NCBI GenBank assembly: GCA_017511715.1
Contig: JAFWJF010000006.1
Span: 1 to 64,000, forward strand
Length of the DNA stretch: 64,000 bases
Direction: 5' to 3'
DNA from: Alphaproteobacteria bacterium
GTDB taxonomy: Bacteria; Pseudomonadota; Alphaproteobacteria; Rs-D84
Shown here: positions 50,869-60,357 of the stretch, piece by piece
Layout of the letters: every line of letters starts with the position of its first letter
How positions within the stretch are numbered: the stretch's first letter is position 1
Notes under the pieces: generated by a model
What the model saw: the letters and a program-made list of their open reading frames with translations, nothing else
What the model was told of the DNA's origin: nothing
The model's database searches: none
Translations under genes and position numbers: made by a program

Positions 50869-51481
50869 ATTCGTTTCCTTGTTGTGTTTGTTCTTGTGTG
50901 GCTTCTGATGGTTCGATACTGTCGTCATAGACATAGTATATCTGGTTGTTTTTGTTGATTTTCAGTTTTTTGTCTGTTTGGCTGTTCATTGTGACATCTG
51001 TTAATGTCATATTGCCAAAGAATTCTGCGATACCATCACTGTTCATATCAAAATTAAGTGATGGCGAAGTCTTTTGTGAACTGCGTAAATATAAAACATC
51101 ATTGCCCACATGCAGAATTCGTCCGCATTGTCCTATTTCCCACATACCTGTTCGTGTAAAAGTCCCATTTGGACATGCAAATATTCCGACATCGTTTTCA
51201 GAATAAAGATATCCGCCCCCAGGGCAATAGAAGTTTTCAGGGCATTTATCACATGCTTCGCTAAGTTGTGGCAGATAGTGTCCGCGTGGACAGTTGAATA
51301 TTGTATCTTGGTACACAGGAATCATATGGACTGTTGTTCCGCCATACGTATTGATGTTTTGGAACAGGCATGTGTTTGGGTTGTTTGTTCCAGGAAGTAA
51401 AATATTTTCTGCTGAAACATTATCAATGAAAACGACAGATAATGCTGACAATGATAACCAAAAAGCATATTTATTATTCAT
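50867..51481 (-). CDS. Cys-rich secreted protein with CPxG repeats
   Basis: The 204-aa product has a signal peptide (cut near VDNVSAEN, start at ATG 51481), three CP-type repeats (CPRGHYLPQ, CDKCPENFYCPGGGY, CPNGTFTRTG) like those in extracellular growth-factor-receptor-like domains, and a strand-rich C-terminal part with an acidic Gln/Glu tail. It belongs with the Cys-rich proteins at position 1 and at 40.7 kb. The start is uncertain: ATG 51511 and TTG 51535 (AAAAGGA just upstream) lie in frame. Function unknown. Confidence 0.65.
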   Translation of the reverse strand: MNNKYAFWLSLSALSVVFIDNVSAENILLPGTNNPNTCLFQNINTYGGTTVHMIPVYQDTIFNCPRGHYLPQLSEACDKCPENFYCPGGGYLYSENDVGIFACPNGTFTRTGMWEIGQCGRILHVGNDVLYLRSSQKTSPSLNFDMNSDGIAEFFGNMTLTDVTMNSQTDKKLKINKNNQIYYVYDDSIEPSEATQEQTQQGNE

Positions 51482-51818
51482 ATTTTTGCCGTTTAATAAA
51501 CGTGGTACCATCCAAATGGTGACGGGGTTTGACAATTCCTTTTGGTAGGGAGGTTTTTTGAAGGAAGTTTACCTCCCTAACAAAAAGAACGGTATTACAA
51601 AAAACCGCACGTGAAAAATTTCAAGAGCGGTTGGAGGTTAGAAACAATTTGAATCGAAAATTGCGCCGTTTATTCTTTGTATTCACAGCCCTCCAACCCG
51701 TTTGAGCAGTTGGAGTTTTTTTACGTCACACGGACGCGATTCAAAAGAGGTTTCTATGCCTCATCAGGAAAATACTTCCTGACATTTTTATTTTATCAAA
51801 AAATATTTGTTAATGAAA
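51482..51818. other. Gene-free stretch with several hairpins, possible structured RNA
   Basis: No protein frame is convincing. It contains GGTAGGGAGGT...ACCTCCCTAAC (51544-51581), CCGC...GCGG (about 51605-51630), CTCCAAC...GTTGGAG followed by T7 (51691-51723, a plus-strand terminator) and CAGGAA...TTCCTG (51764-51780). GGTTGGAGG (51629-51638) could pair instead with CCTCCAACC (51691-51699), giving mutually exclusive folds. No known RNA family was recognised. Confidence 0.45.
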
Positions 51819-51844
51819 GGAAAAAAACGCCCAACCGGGCGTTT
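51819..51844 (-). terminator. Terminator of the trmN6-like/M23/bactofilin/rpiB operon
   Basis: AAACGCCC-AACC-GGGCGTTT; the minus strand continues with a T run. Confidence 0.88.
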
Positions 51845-51847
51845 CTT

Positions 51848-52297
51848 TCAAGATATTTTTTGTATTCGACGTATGCGCTTTTCAACGTTATCAAATGGGC
51901 TTTCCAAAAAAGATTGGGTGCATAAAAATGCTTGTTCGATATCTATGTCATCTGCCGCCAAGGTTAATACATTTATGTCATCATGAAAACGGTCATCGCG
52001 TGCCTGTTCCGGGCGTTCGCAACGCGAAGCGCGAATGTGGTGATGCCGATTCGCGGCGATTTCCATACCTGCCCCGGTGCCACAAATTAAAATACCGCGT
52101 GATTCTGGGTCATCCAACATGGCTTCGGCAAGTTTATTTGCAATGTCTGGGAAATCAACGGGGGTGTTCAAATCGTCTGTACCAAGATTTACAACATTAT
52201 AGCCATCAGCCATCAACATTTCATAAAGGTATAGTTTAAGTCCTACCCCGCGATGGTCGCCGGCAATATAAACATGAGAAATATCATTTTTGTTCAT
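51848..52297 (-). CDS. rpiB: Ribose-5-phosphate isomerase B
   Basis: It interconverts ribose 5-phosphate and ribulose 5-phosphate, next to transketolase in the pentose phosphate pathway. The 149-aa protein has the RpiB/LacA layout: AGDHRGVGLKLYL, catalytic Cys72 in ICGTGAGMEIAANRH, and RFHDDINVLTL with His105. The start overlaps the bactofilin stop (ATGA), so it is translated from the envelope-shape operon even though the product is metabolic. Confidence 0.94.
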   Translation of the reverse strand: MNKNDISHVYIAGDHRGVGLKLYLYEMLMADGYNVVNLGTDDLNTPVDFPDIANKLAEAMLDDPESRGILICGTGAGMEIAANRHHHIRASRCERPEQARDDRFHDDINVLTLAADDIDIEQAFLCTQSFLESPFDNVEKRIRRIQKIS

Positions 52298-52644
52298 TTT
52301 TTAGATTCCTTTCGTTTTTCCAATTTGCATTCCAATCCTGTATTTGCAGTAATATTTAATGTTTTATAATAAAGGGTGCCTGTCATTGCGGCATTGGAAA
52401 AAACATTTGCGACTTTCACATTGGCATCGCCATTTAGGGCACCATGTAAAAATAAAGTATTCGCGTTGATATCACCGATAACTTTACCACCACGACCAAT
52501 GATAAGGGTTTCTGCGTTTATATTTCCGTGTACAACACCATGAATCTGGACTGTGTGGTCTGTATCAATATTTCCTTTCAATTTGCAGCCTGCCCCGATT
52601 ATAGTGGGCGATTTTTTTTCATCTGCGTTTGTAAATGCTAGCAT
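52294..52644 (-). CDS. Bactofilin (polymer-forming cytoskeletal protein)
   Basis: The 116-aa protein has a short disordered start and a right-handed beta-helix of repeats (IIGAGCKLKGNIDTDHTVQIHG, then IIGRGGKVIGDINANTLFLHG), ending in a basic tail. Bactofilins self-assemble into filaments at the membrane and direct local peptidoglycan synthesis. An M23 peptidase gene lies immediately upstream, the pairing known from several Gram-negatives where both shape the cell. The gene overlaps rpiB by four bases. Confidence 0.93.
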   Translation of the reverse strand: MLAFTNADEKKSPTIIGAGCKLKGNIDTDHTVQIHGVVHGNINAETLIIGRGGKVIGDINANTLFLHGALNGDANVKVANVFSNAAMTGTLYYKTLNITANTGLECKLEKRKESKK

Positions 52645-52656
52645 TTTTTCCTTCCT

Positions 52657-53934
52657 CTATTCTTTTATAAAATTAATCGGATTAAATGGTGTTCCTTTGT
52701 ATCTTATTTCATAATGTAAATGTGGTCCCGTAGAACGTCCCGAAGAACCACCAAGTCCAACAATTGTTCCGGGACGAACCCAATCGCCACGTGAAACCAT
52801 TATTTTGGATAAATGCGCATACAAAGTTGTAAAGCCTAAACCGTGGTCAATTTCAACAGTATTGCCGTACCCTGACCTTTCCCCCGCCGAAATTACGCGT
52901 CCAGGCGCGGTTGTGTATAATTCTGTACCAATTTTGCCGGCAAAATCAATACCCTTGTGTTGTTTGTTCTTTTTTGTAAACGGGTCTTGGCGTAAACCAT
53001 AATGAGATGTGATGGTTTTTTGTACAACAGGTGCCCCCAAAGGCAAAATAGTTGTCAATTTGTTTAAGCCATGCCATTGTTCTAAATCTTGTGCGATTTT
53101 TTTGTATTTATCATCTGCGTTTTTATTCAGGTTTATTGATATAAATTTGCCACCGGCGAATTGATTAGAATAATTGTTGGCTTCTTGTATCAATTTTGTT
53201 TCAGATAAACCGAGTTTCGTCATAGTTGCAGTAATTTTTTTCAGGTTGTTGCGCAATTCATCAATATTATCTTGGGTTAATTTTGATACAGATTCTATGA
53301 TTTTGTGGTCTGCGTCTGATATTTCATTGGCTGATTCAATAATTTTTTGATGTTTTTGTTTCAGAACATCGTTTTCGTTCCTTAGCAATTCAAATTCGAT
53401 TGCCAATTCGGAAGTTTTATCAAATTCCGGAGAATAATTTTCATCCCCCATCATTTCTACTATACGAGTGTGCAAAAAGTCTAATTCGCCGATAATTTTT
53501 GATTTCGTGTTTACCAAGGCTTCTTTTTCATCAGCCGAAAGTTTGTCTGCCTTTAATATTTTATCATCAGTAATATTTAATTCTCGGGTCAAATTATTGA
53601 ACTTTTTCAGATAAACCTTCAGGTCTGTCATTTGGCGTTCATGTTGGTTGCGCGCTTGTTCAAGTTGTTGTGTGCGCTTTTGTAATAACGGGCGATGATA
53701 TATGTACACATAGGTTGACCACGCCGCCCAAATTGTCATGGATACAATTGCACAAAATTTAGTAAAACGCCAAAAACTGCTTTGTTGATATGTGTGGACT
53801 TCGCCGTCTGTGGTGTCCATAACAGTACAGTCGCGTGGCGGAAAAAGCCTTGAGATGCCGCGCCACATTAAACGAAAAGGCGCAGTCAGCAATTCCCAAA
53901 GGGAAGAAAAATATCGTGCGATAAAACTTATCAT
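52657..53934 (-). CDS. M23 (LytM-type) peptidase, membrane-anchored
   Basis: The 425-aa protein has a cytoplasmic start, one membrane helix (about 58-78), a long periplasmic coiled coil (about 85-290) and a C-terminal LytM domain. Zinc-ligand motifs are complete: HKGIDFAG, then TLYAHLSKI and GPHLHYEIRY. It should cut peptidoglycan cross-links, probably guided by the adjacent bactofilin. Its ATG overlaps the stop of the methyltransferase gene (ATGA), and bactofilin follows after 12 bp. Confidence 0.94.
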   Translation of the reverse strand: MISFIARYFSSLWELLTAPFRLMWRGISRLFPPRDCTVMDTTDGEVHTYQQSSFWRFTKFCAIVSMTIWAAWSTYVYIYHRPLLQKRTQQLEQARNQHERQMTDLKVYLKKFNNLTRELNITDDKILKADKLSADEKEALVNTKSKIIGELDFLHTRIVEMMGDENYSPEFDKTSELAIEFELLRNENDVLKQKHQKIIESANEISDADHKIIESVSKLTQDNIDELRNNLKKITATMTKLGLSETKLIQEANNYSNQFAGGKFISINLNKNADDKYKKIAQDLEQWHGLNKLTTILPLGAPVVQKTITSHYGLRQDPFTKKNKQHKGIDFAGKIGTELYTTAPGRVISAGERSGYGNTVEIDHGLGFTTLYAHLSKIMVSRGDWVRPGTIVGLGGSSGRSTGPHLHYEIRYKGTPFNPINFIKE

Positions 53935-54623
53935 TTTATGTCCAGTGTAGACAATAAAGCGTCAATAGTCAAGCCATCACGCAAAATCGCTTCGTTATTC
54001 ATGTCTGTGCCACGATGAAATGTTGCCCCCGTATGACAGCCATTGTGCGCGCGAATCAGAACACGTTCGGCAGTGGGTTTGTTGCTGAATAGTGGCAGTA
54101 TCTGAATTTCGCCAAAACCCTTGTCGTGTAGGCAACTTGCCACCAAATCAAAGCAATTTGCATCAACAATCGTGCAAAAATAACCGTTAGATGTCACGCG
54201 CGCGCCCGATCTTTTTATCCAATTCCGCAGGTCTATGTTATGATGGGCGTTGTGTTTTGCGGGCGTTCCCCAAAAATAAGGTGGGTTAGTGACAACCAAA
54301 TCAAAGCGTTCAGGGGTGGACCATTTCAGAATATCTTGGTTCATCAATTTTATTTTTCGGTTGTTTAATTCCGCGTTTTTTTGACAAATTTCCAACATTT
54401 CATCAGATATATCAATGCCGGTCACTTCGATATCTGGTAAATGAGTCATAAGGCACAACGCCACACCGCCCGTTCCGATGCCGACATCTAAAACAGTTTT
54501 TATTTTCTTGTTAGTATGAACAAATGCCGCCAGCCATACTGCATCACTGGTTGGGTTGTATATGCTGCGTGTCATTGTGACACGTCCGTTTAATAGTGTA
54601 AAATTTCCTTGTTTTTCTGACAT
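53931..54623 (-). CDS. TrmN6-like N6-adenine methyltransferase
   Basis: The 230-aa Rossmann methyltransferase has GRVTMTRSIYNPTSDAVWLA (TrmN6/YfiC-type start), SAM motif VLDVGIGTGG (44-53) and the NPPY catalytic motif at 113-116. TrmN6 modifies A37 of tRNA1(Val). A broader 'small methyltransferase' reading stays possible. It heads the overlapping four-gene operon to rpiB. A TATATA-type -10 lies within six bases of the ATG, so it may also be leaderless. Confidence 0.85.
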   Translation of the reverse strand: MSEKQGNFTLLNGRVTMTRSIYNPTSDAVWLAAFVHTNKKIKTVLDVGIGTGGVALCLMTHLPDIEVTGIDISDEMLEICQKNAELNNRKIKLMNQDILKWSTPERFDLVVTNPPYFWGTPAKHNAHHNIDLRNWIKRSGARVTSNGYFCTIVDANCFDLVASCLHDKGFGEIQILPLFSNKPTAERVLIRAHNGCHTGATFHRGTDMNNEAILRDGLTIDALLSTLDIK

Positions 54624-54661
54624 GCCTATATAATAATCTATAAAAATGAAAAGGCAAGAAT

Positions 54662-55654
54662 ATGTTTGATGATTTTTCGGTTGTGTCCACCGCTATAAGT
54701 TCTTTTAATAACGCAGCATTGATGGGGCCGTGTTTTTTTGCGGTCGGTTTGTTAAGTCTGCCTTTGTTTTATTTCGTTTTCTTGTATGGACGCGATATTT
54801 TAAGTCAATTAAAGTGGACGGGTAAAACTGAAACAAAAATTAGTTTTTGGGCGGTGTTTTGTTTGGTGCTTTGGTTGTTGCTTTTTGGTGGAAATTATGC
54901 GGTAATACGTGACGGTATGTCTGCGTTGCCAGTGGCAATATCGTTTGTTTTGTTCGTGTCAATGATATACATAACAAATCAGGCAATTAAATTGAATTAT
55001 TTGACCGTATTCCAAGATAGAAAAGTTAAATGGGTGTCTGGGGCGATGTTGTTGGTTTTAGCGTTCTTTTCTGCAAAACCAGATTTGTGGGGTGTGTTGA
55101 TGCAATTAAGCGCGGTTGTTTGTGGAATAATTGTTGGATCAAGATTGCATAAAAATATTTCAGATATATCAATGTCTACTTTTATTTTTGGGATAATGAC
55201 AACCTTGATTTTAATGCAACCAGAATATTTCAGATTTGGACAACTGGGGAATTTAACATTGGTGCATCTGGGCGCGTTGTTGATAACAGGATTTTTCGCT
55301 ATGTCTGTTTTAGTCCTGAAATACACTAATGCGCGGGCAAAAATTCATGAAAGCGCGTATATAAAACTGAAATGGTTATTCAGAATTATTGCGCTTCTTG
55401 CACTGATTTTGTTTGTGTTGACGGAATCTGTGCCTGTGTTCATTGGACTTTTGGGGGCGATAGGTATTTCCGAAATGTTGACAATTTATCATTCAAGAAA
55501 AACATCTGAAAATCTGGCAAAACAGTCATGGGTGTTGCTTTTGATGTGTTTTGGTGTGTTGATAATGTGCCCTGTTATAACCTGTTTGGGAATTATTTAT
55601 TTGTGTCAAAATACAGAAAAACCAAAGGCTAAAGATTTTCAGGCTTTGTTATAA
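54662..55654 (+). CDS. Polytopic inner-membrane protein of unknown function
   Basis: The 330-aa product has about nine to ten hydrophobic helices (for example GPCFFAVGLLSLPLFYFVFLY, WAVFCLVLWLLLFG, WVLLLMCFGVLIMCPVITC) with short loops and few conserved polar residues. No transporter or enzyme motif was recognised. It is divergent from the trmN6-like gene across 38 bp. AAGGCAAG precedes the ATG and a TATAAT lies near 54629. Function unknown. Confidence 0.65.
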   Translation: MFDDFSVVSTAISSFNNAALMGPCFFAVGLLSLPLFYFVFLYGRDILSQLKWTGKTETKISFWAVFCLVLWLLLFGGNYAVIRDGMSALPVAISFVLFVSMIYITNQAIKLNYLTVFQDRKVKWVSGAMLLVLAFFSAKPDLWGVLMQLSAVVCGIIVGSRLHKNISDISMSTFIFGIMTTLILMQPEYFRFGQLGNLTLVHLGALLITGFFAMSVLVLKYTNARAKIHESAYIKLKWLFRIIALLALILFVLTESVPVFIGLLGAIGISEMLTIYHSRKTSENLAKQSWVLLLMCFGVLIMCPVITCLGIIYLCQNTEKPKAKDFQALL

Positions 55655-55742
55655 TTGGTTATATTTATTGAATACACTATATTCTTTGATTGATATAAAA
55701 TAAACTGCATCAAAGTAAATTTATTAAAAATGGGATAAAAAT

Positions 55743-56549
55743 ATGGCGACGATTATCGATCCAAGTGCAGTTATTAAACCAGGTGCAGTTATTGGAAATG
55801 ATTGTAAAATAGGACCTTTTTGTATTATTGGTCCTGATGTAGTTTTGGGGGACCGTGTTGAATTGGTATCCAATGTTGTGATTGATGGAAAGACATCAAT
55901 TGGTGATGATTCTATTGTTTACCCTTTCGCTGTTTTGGGTGTAATGAGCCAAGATTTGAAATGGCAAGATGAATCAACAATGACGGGCTTGCGTATCGGT
56001 AAACGTTGCAAGATTCGTGAATATGTGACGATTCATTCTGGAACACCTGCGTCAGATGGAACTGAAATTGGTGATGATTGTCAGATTATGGTTAATGCGC
56101 ATGTCGGGCATGATTGTAAAATTGGCAACAGCGTTGTTATGTCTAATTTGGTTCAGGTTGCTGGTCATGTGGAAGTGGAAGATTTTGCTATTTTATCTGG
56201 TGGTGTGATGGTATTGCAATTTGCGCGCATTGGTCGCAATGCCTTTATTGGTGGAATGAGCGGGGTTGGTAACGATGTTTTGCCTTATGCCATTTATGAG
56301 GGACAACGCGCTGTATATCGTACGATAAACCGTGTTGGTTTGATGCGACATGGTTTTACAAATGAAGATTTGCATGCCATTCATTCCGTGTATTCTGCCG
56401 TGTTTGGTGGCGATGAAGGAACTGTTGCAGACAGACTTAATAAGATTCGTAAAGAAGTTAAAAATAATAAATATGCCATGGACGCCATAGATTTTATCGA
56501 AAATCGTTCAAAACGTGGTATCGGAACGGCAAAAAATGAAAACCGCTAA
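55743..56549 (+). CDS. lpxA: UDP-N-acetylglucosamine acyltransferase
   Basis: LpxA catalyses the first step of lipid A synthesis, adding a hydroxyacyl chain to UDP-GlcNAc. The 268-aa protein is a left-handed beta-helix of hexapeptide repeats (IDPSAVIKPGAVIGNDCKIG), with catalytic His in NAHVGHDCKIG and the C-terminal helical domain (NRVGLMRHGFTNEDLHAIHSVY). lpxB overlaps its end by 14 bp. Presence of lpxA/lpxB shows that the organism makes lipid A. GGGAT precedes the ATG. Confidence 0.97.
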   Translation: MATIIDPSAVIKPGAVIGNDCKIGPFCIIGPDVVLGDRVELVSNVVIDGKTSIGDDSIVYPFAVLGVMSQDLKWQDESTMTGLRIGKRCKIREYVTIHSGTPASDGTEIGDDCQIMVNAHVGHDCKIGNSVVMSNLVQVAGHVEVEDFAILSGGVMVLQFARIGRNAFIGGMSGVGNDVLPYAIYEGQRAVYRTINRVGLMRHGFTNEDLHAIHSVYSAVFGGDEGTVADRLNKIRKEVKNNKYAMDAIDFIENRSKRGIGTAKNENR

Positions 56550-57657
56550 AAAGAAGATTTTTATTATCGCAGGCGAAGTTTCTGGTGATGTTTTGGGGGC
56601 GAAAATAATGCATGAAATGCCCGGGGTTGAATTTGTCGGAATTGGCGGGCAACATATGCAAGAATGTGGGCTAGATTCTCTTTTCCCGATGTCCGATTTG
56701 GCGGTTATGGGAATAACAGAAGTTGTTGCGCGCGCGGGAACATTATTCAGTCGAATCAAACAAACGGTTAATGCAATTATATCTGAAAAGCCAGATGTTG
56801 TTTTGACAATTGATTCACCGGGGTTCGCAAAAGCGGTTGTCGGCAAAGTTAGAAAATCACAAAAATTGAAACATACTAAATTTTATCATGTCGTTGCGCC
56901 ACAGGTTTGGGCATGGCGACCGGGGCGTGCAAAAAAGTATGCGAAAATATTTGATAAACTTTATGCCTTTTTTGATTTCGAGATACCGTATTTTACGAAA
57001 TATGGACTTGATACGGTTGCGGTGGGGCACCCTATTTCAGATGGTTTGGACAAATATAAACCACAGGACGCAAAGGGAAAAATAATAACTCTTGTCCCAG
57101 GCAGCCGTATGAGTGAAGTAAAAAAACTTTTGCCAGTATTTAATAAGACTGTTGATATGTTGGTAAATTGTGGATATCGCGATTATAAATTTGTTATTCC
57201 AACAGTAGAAACCACAGAAAAATATGTTTGCGAACATATAAAAACTTGGAAAACAAAACCCGAATTGGTTGGTTCTGATGAACGTTATCAATTATATGCA
57301 AATACTTATATCGCAATTGTTGCCAGTGGTACTGTTTCTGCAGAATTGGCAATAATGCATATCCCGACATTGGTTGTTTATAAAATGAATCCTCTGACTG
57401 TTTTGTTGGCGCGTATGATTTTGCGTGTAAAATGGGCATCTTTGGTTAATATTCTGATGAACAAAGCGGTGTTCCCTGAATTGTTGGGTCGGGATGCAAA
57501 TGCGCCTGCAATAACAGACGCATTCCAACAATTAACGTTGCCACATGTTCGTAAAAGTATGTTGCAAGAATTAAATTTGGCAGATAAAAAATGGAATCCG
57601 TGCAAACAAAAACCAGCCGCTGTTATTGCAAAAGATATATTGTCATCAATAAATTAA
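56536..57657 (+). CDS. lpxB: Lipid-A-disaccharide synthase
   Basis: It joins UDP-diacyl-GlcN and lipid X. The 373-aa GT-B-type protein has IIAGEVSGDVLGAKIM, GIGGQHM, DSPGFAKAV, HVVAPQVWAWRPGRAKK and the C-terminal SGTVSAELAIMHIPTLVVYK. The start at 56536 lies within the end of lpxA; the earlier in-frame candidates lack support. It overlaps by four bases the end of the convergent large secreted-protein gene. Confidence 0.96.
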   Translation: MKTAKKKIFIIAGEVSGDVLGAKIMHEMPGVEFVGIGGQHMQECGLDSLFPMSDLAVMGITEVVARAGTLFSRIKQTVNAIISEKPDVVLTIDSPGFAKAVVGKVRKSQKLKHTKFYHVVAPQVWAWRPGRAKKYAKIFDKLYAFFDFEIPYFTKYGLDTVAVGHPISDGLDKYKPQDAKGKIITLVPGSRMSEVKKLLPVFNKTVDMLVNCGYRDYKFVIPTVETTEKYVCEHIKTWKTKPELVGSDERYQLYANTYIAIVASGTVSAELAIMHIPTLVVYKMNPLTVLLARMILRVKWASLVNILMNKAVFPELLGRDANAPAITDAFQQLTLPHVRKSMLQELNLADKKWNPCKQKPAAVIAKDILSSIN

Positions 57658-60218
57658 TTGCCTTCTGACCGGTTGTGCTTTGGAACTTTTTCTTCCACTA
57701 TTTTTATTTCATCTGTTTCTGTTGTGTTGTCATTTTTTACTTTTTTTTGCGCACAGAGATATATATTTGTTTCATCCTTTTGTATTAATTGCATGGTCGG
57801 ACACAGTTTGCCTGATGAAGATACAACGGTTTGTTGACACCAATATGACGAATCGTTTGCATAAGGTTGTTTACACATTGTCGGCAGTTGTGTGTTTTCA
57901 GATGTGTTGTCGGTTGTTGGGCAAAACATATCTTCGGAACACATGCTGTCTTCGGTGTTCGCAGAAGATTGAATCGTCGGAATTATTGGACGACAAGTTG
58001 GGCTTGCCCCGTTTTTGCTGCGATAACCGCCGTTTTCCCAGCAAGAACAAATACCCCAAGATTGTGTGTCTACTTCTGCGCTGTAATTAGATGGGCACAT
58101 GTTTTCTTCTGGATAAAAATGGTACCAATATACCAACGAATTTTTGGAATTGAAATCTGGATTGATATAAAATACGCTGTCTTCGTTGTTGGAATCTATT
58201 TTGCATAAATCGTCAGGTTTATATCCGTATTGTGCAGCATATTTATATTCAACAAAATAGCCACCAACACCATTGCAACGTTCAGACAATGAATCTAAGA
58301 TTTTATAATAAACTTCTGTGGCAACACCGGTTGGACGAATTAGACGTGTTGTATCGTTTTTTTGTAAAGAATAATATGTATTGCTGTTTTCGGGTGTGTA
58401 TTTATTAAATCCACCAAAGACGGTTTCCAGTAAATCTTCACATCCTGCGGTTTCTTTAACTTGCTGGGCGCATGGTGAAACGATGTTTTTTCCGGTATCA
58501 TCATAAAGCGAAAACCAATCAAGTGCTTCGCCACGGGCAAAAAGACCGTTCTGCAGGGAATAGAAATTCGCATACCCAACCCCGCCGAATTTATCAAAGC
58601 ACTGTTGTGCAACCGCACGACAAGAACTTGTTGCATCATTTTTATCTTTGGCGGCGATATATTCTTTAATTATGTCGCCTTGACTTTGGAACATATGATT
58701 GCAAGATTCTATGTAATTGTCGCACATTTGCGTTGTCAAAGAAATGGCAGACGGTTTCAACAGCACACTTGAATCGCCCGTCAAATTCGCCATCGCGTTT
58801 GCAACAGATGTTCCTTGGTTGTCATAGCATTGTGCAACCAATGTCAAACAACTTTGTTTGATTTCTTTCACTTTTGATTGTTGGGCATAGTATATATCTA
58901 ATAACGCCATATCCACATATTGTTGCCATACATAATCAGCATCTTCGGTGCATTTATCAAGAGCATCTTGTGCAAATTTTTTTGTTTTATTTTCGAAAAA
59001 TGTGACAAACGGACGATTGTTTTGGATAGCTGATAATTTTTGATCTTTTATGTCTGTATTTGTTCTGAAAGTTAACAGTTCGCCCAATTTATAAAAATCA
59101 ACAACACCAGTTAACGGTGCACCGGTTGATACATCAATAAATTGTCCATTGTCAAGGCATTTATGATAACCATATCCACAAACTTCTTCGCTTTTTATGG
59201 CGTTTTCTACATTTGCGATACATGTGGCAATGTCGTATGAATTATGATTTCTGCGGTTTTCGATGCGTGCTAAATCAAGCATAGCACTGCTTTGATGGGT
59301 TGATGCCTTTAATGATTTTTGCTGTGTCGCCAATGCGGTTTCTACCGTATTGCAATCTTGTTCTATCGCCATTAAGTATGCATTGACCGCGCGTTGTAAT
59401 GATGCGTTATTACAATCATCTTTGACAGCGTTTCGGCACTTTGGATATACTGCGGCGTATAAAGCCGTGCCGTTATATGTAGCAATTATTTGTCCAGAAT
59501 CATCCAGACCGAATGCATTAGACATATCGGCAGATATAGTTATGCTGTTCAAATCTTTGTATTTTCCGCCGACTTTGGTATCGCCCCCATTAAGAGAGTT
59601 CATGATGGCCTGTAATAATTGTTTTGATGCAGATTTATCCGACATCAAAGCGTCTTCGCCTTCGGATGCAGTTTTAATCGCCAATGCTTGTTCATACGTC
59701 ATACCAACGGCATCAAGGTTTTCAGAAAATTCAACCAGTTGATTATTCACCTGTTGATAGTTGTCAGAAATATCTTGTAAATCAAAAATACGGTCATTAC
59801 ACGAACATCTTTTGAAAGTGTCGTTTTTCAGTTGGCAAAATTGATCCATGCATGTAAAGAATGCCGATTTACAACGTTCGTATTCTGCGCCAATGCGGCT
59901 TTCCGGTTTTTCGGTGGTTGTTGTGGCGCGAGCAACCGTTGTCCTTGGTTGTGTGGTTGCAGAACGAGATACAGGTGTTCGTGTTGCGACTGATTGTGTG
60001 GTTGCGCGTGGGGTTAATATACTTATTGGTTTTGCGTTGCGTGGCGCGGCTGTCGTTTTTATGGCGTTGCGCGAAGTTGTGACGCGAGCGTTTTGTGTGG
60101 TTGTTGATGTGGTGGTGCTGCCTTTGTCGCGCGATGTTGCGTTTTTTGTACGCGATGCAGCGTCCGCACCAAATATGCAGACCGCAGAAATCAGAATAAA
60201 AGACAGAATTTTCTTCAT
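57654..60218 (-). CDS. Very large secreted protein, paralogue of the 9.3-12.1 kb gene
   Basis: The 854-aa product has a signal peptide (cut near FGADAA), about 80 residues of Thr/Arg/Ala/Ser low complexity, then the same C-x6-C-x4-C-x9-C-x-C block (ERCKSAFFTCMDQFC...KRCSCN) and the following helical region (LDAVGMTYEQALAI), as in the 958-aa protein. The remainder is Cys-rich with Asn/Tyr/Asp loops. The two genes share a promoter motif. A helical/knotted surface layer or adhesin role is plausible but unproven. No enzyme motif was recognised. Confidence 0.8.
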   Translation of the reverse strand: MKKILSFILISAVCIFGADAASRTKNATSRDKGSTTTSTTTQNARVTTSRNAIKTTAAPRNAKPISILTPRATTQSVATRTPVSRSATTQPRTTVARATTTTEKPESRIGAEYERCKSAFFTCMDQFCQLKNDTFKRCSCNDRIFDLQDISDNYQQVNNQLVEFSENLDAVGMTYEQALAIKTASEGEDALMSDKSASKQLLQAIMNSLNGGDTKVGGKYKDLNSITISADMSNAFGLDDSGQIIATYNGTALYAAVYPKCRNAVKDDCNNASLQRAVNAYLMAIEQDCNTVETALATQQKSLKASTHQSSAMLDLARIENRRNHNSYDIATCIANVENAIKSEEVCGYGYHKCLDNGQFIDVSTGAPLTGVVDFYKLGELLTFRTNTDIKDQKLSAIQNNRPFVTFFENKTKKFAQDALDKCTEDADYVWQQYVDMALLDIYYAQQSKVKEIKQSCLTLVAQCYDNQGTSVANAMANLTGDSSVLLKPSAISLTTQMCDNYIESCNHMFQSQGDIIKEYIAAKDKNDATSSCRAVAQQCFDKFGGVGYANFYSLQNGLFARGEALDWFSLYDDTGKNIVSPCAQQVKETAGCEDLLETVFGGFNKYTPENSNTYYSLQKNDTTRLIRPTGVATEVYYKILDSLSERCNGVGGYFVEYKYAAQYGYKPDDLCKIDSNNEDSVFYINPDFNSKNSLVYWYHFYPEENMCPSNYSAEVDTQSWGICSCWENGGYRSKNGASPTCRPIIPTIQSSANTEDSMCSEDMFCPTTDNTSENTQLPTMCKQPYANDSSYWCQQTVVSSSGKLCPTMQLIQKDETNIYLCAQKKVKNDNTTETDEIKIVEEKVPKHNRSEGN

Positions 60219-60227
60219 CTCTGATTC

Positions 60228-60258
60228 AATGGTAGCAAATTTATAAAACTCAGGGCAA
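60228..60258 (-). promoter_or_regulatory. Promoter shared with the paralogous gene at 12.1 kb
   Basis: TTGCCC, 18 bp, TACCAT within ATAAATTTGCTACCATT on the minus strand, nine bases before the ATG. It matches 12152-12182. Confidence 0.6.
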
Positions 60259-60357
60259 GCAAAATCATAAAAATATATAAGCAGAATCCAATATTTTTTT
60301 ACATTTTTCTTGTTGCAAAATTTTATAATATGGGTTATTATCTATCGTGCTTTGACC

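Noticed and set aside
51482-51818. Hairpin-rich stretch considered as 6S RNA, tmRNA or SRP RNA
   Set aside because: No diagnostic sequence of any of these (no tag frame, no GGAAGG-type SRP loop, no single long bulged hairpin).
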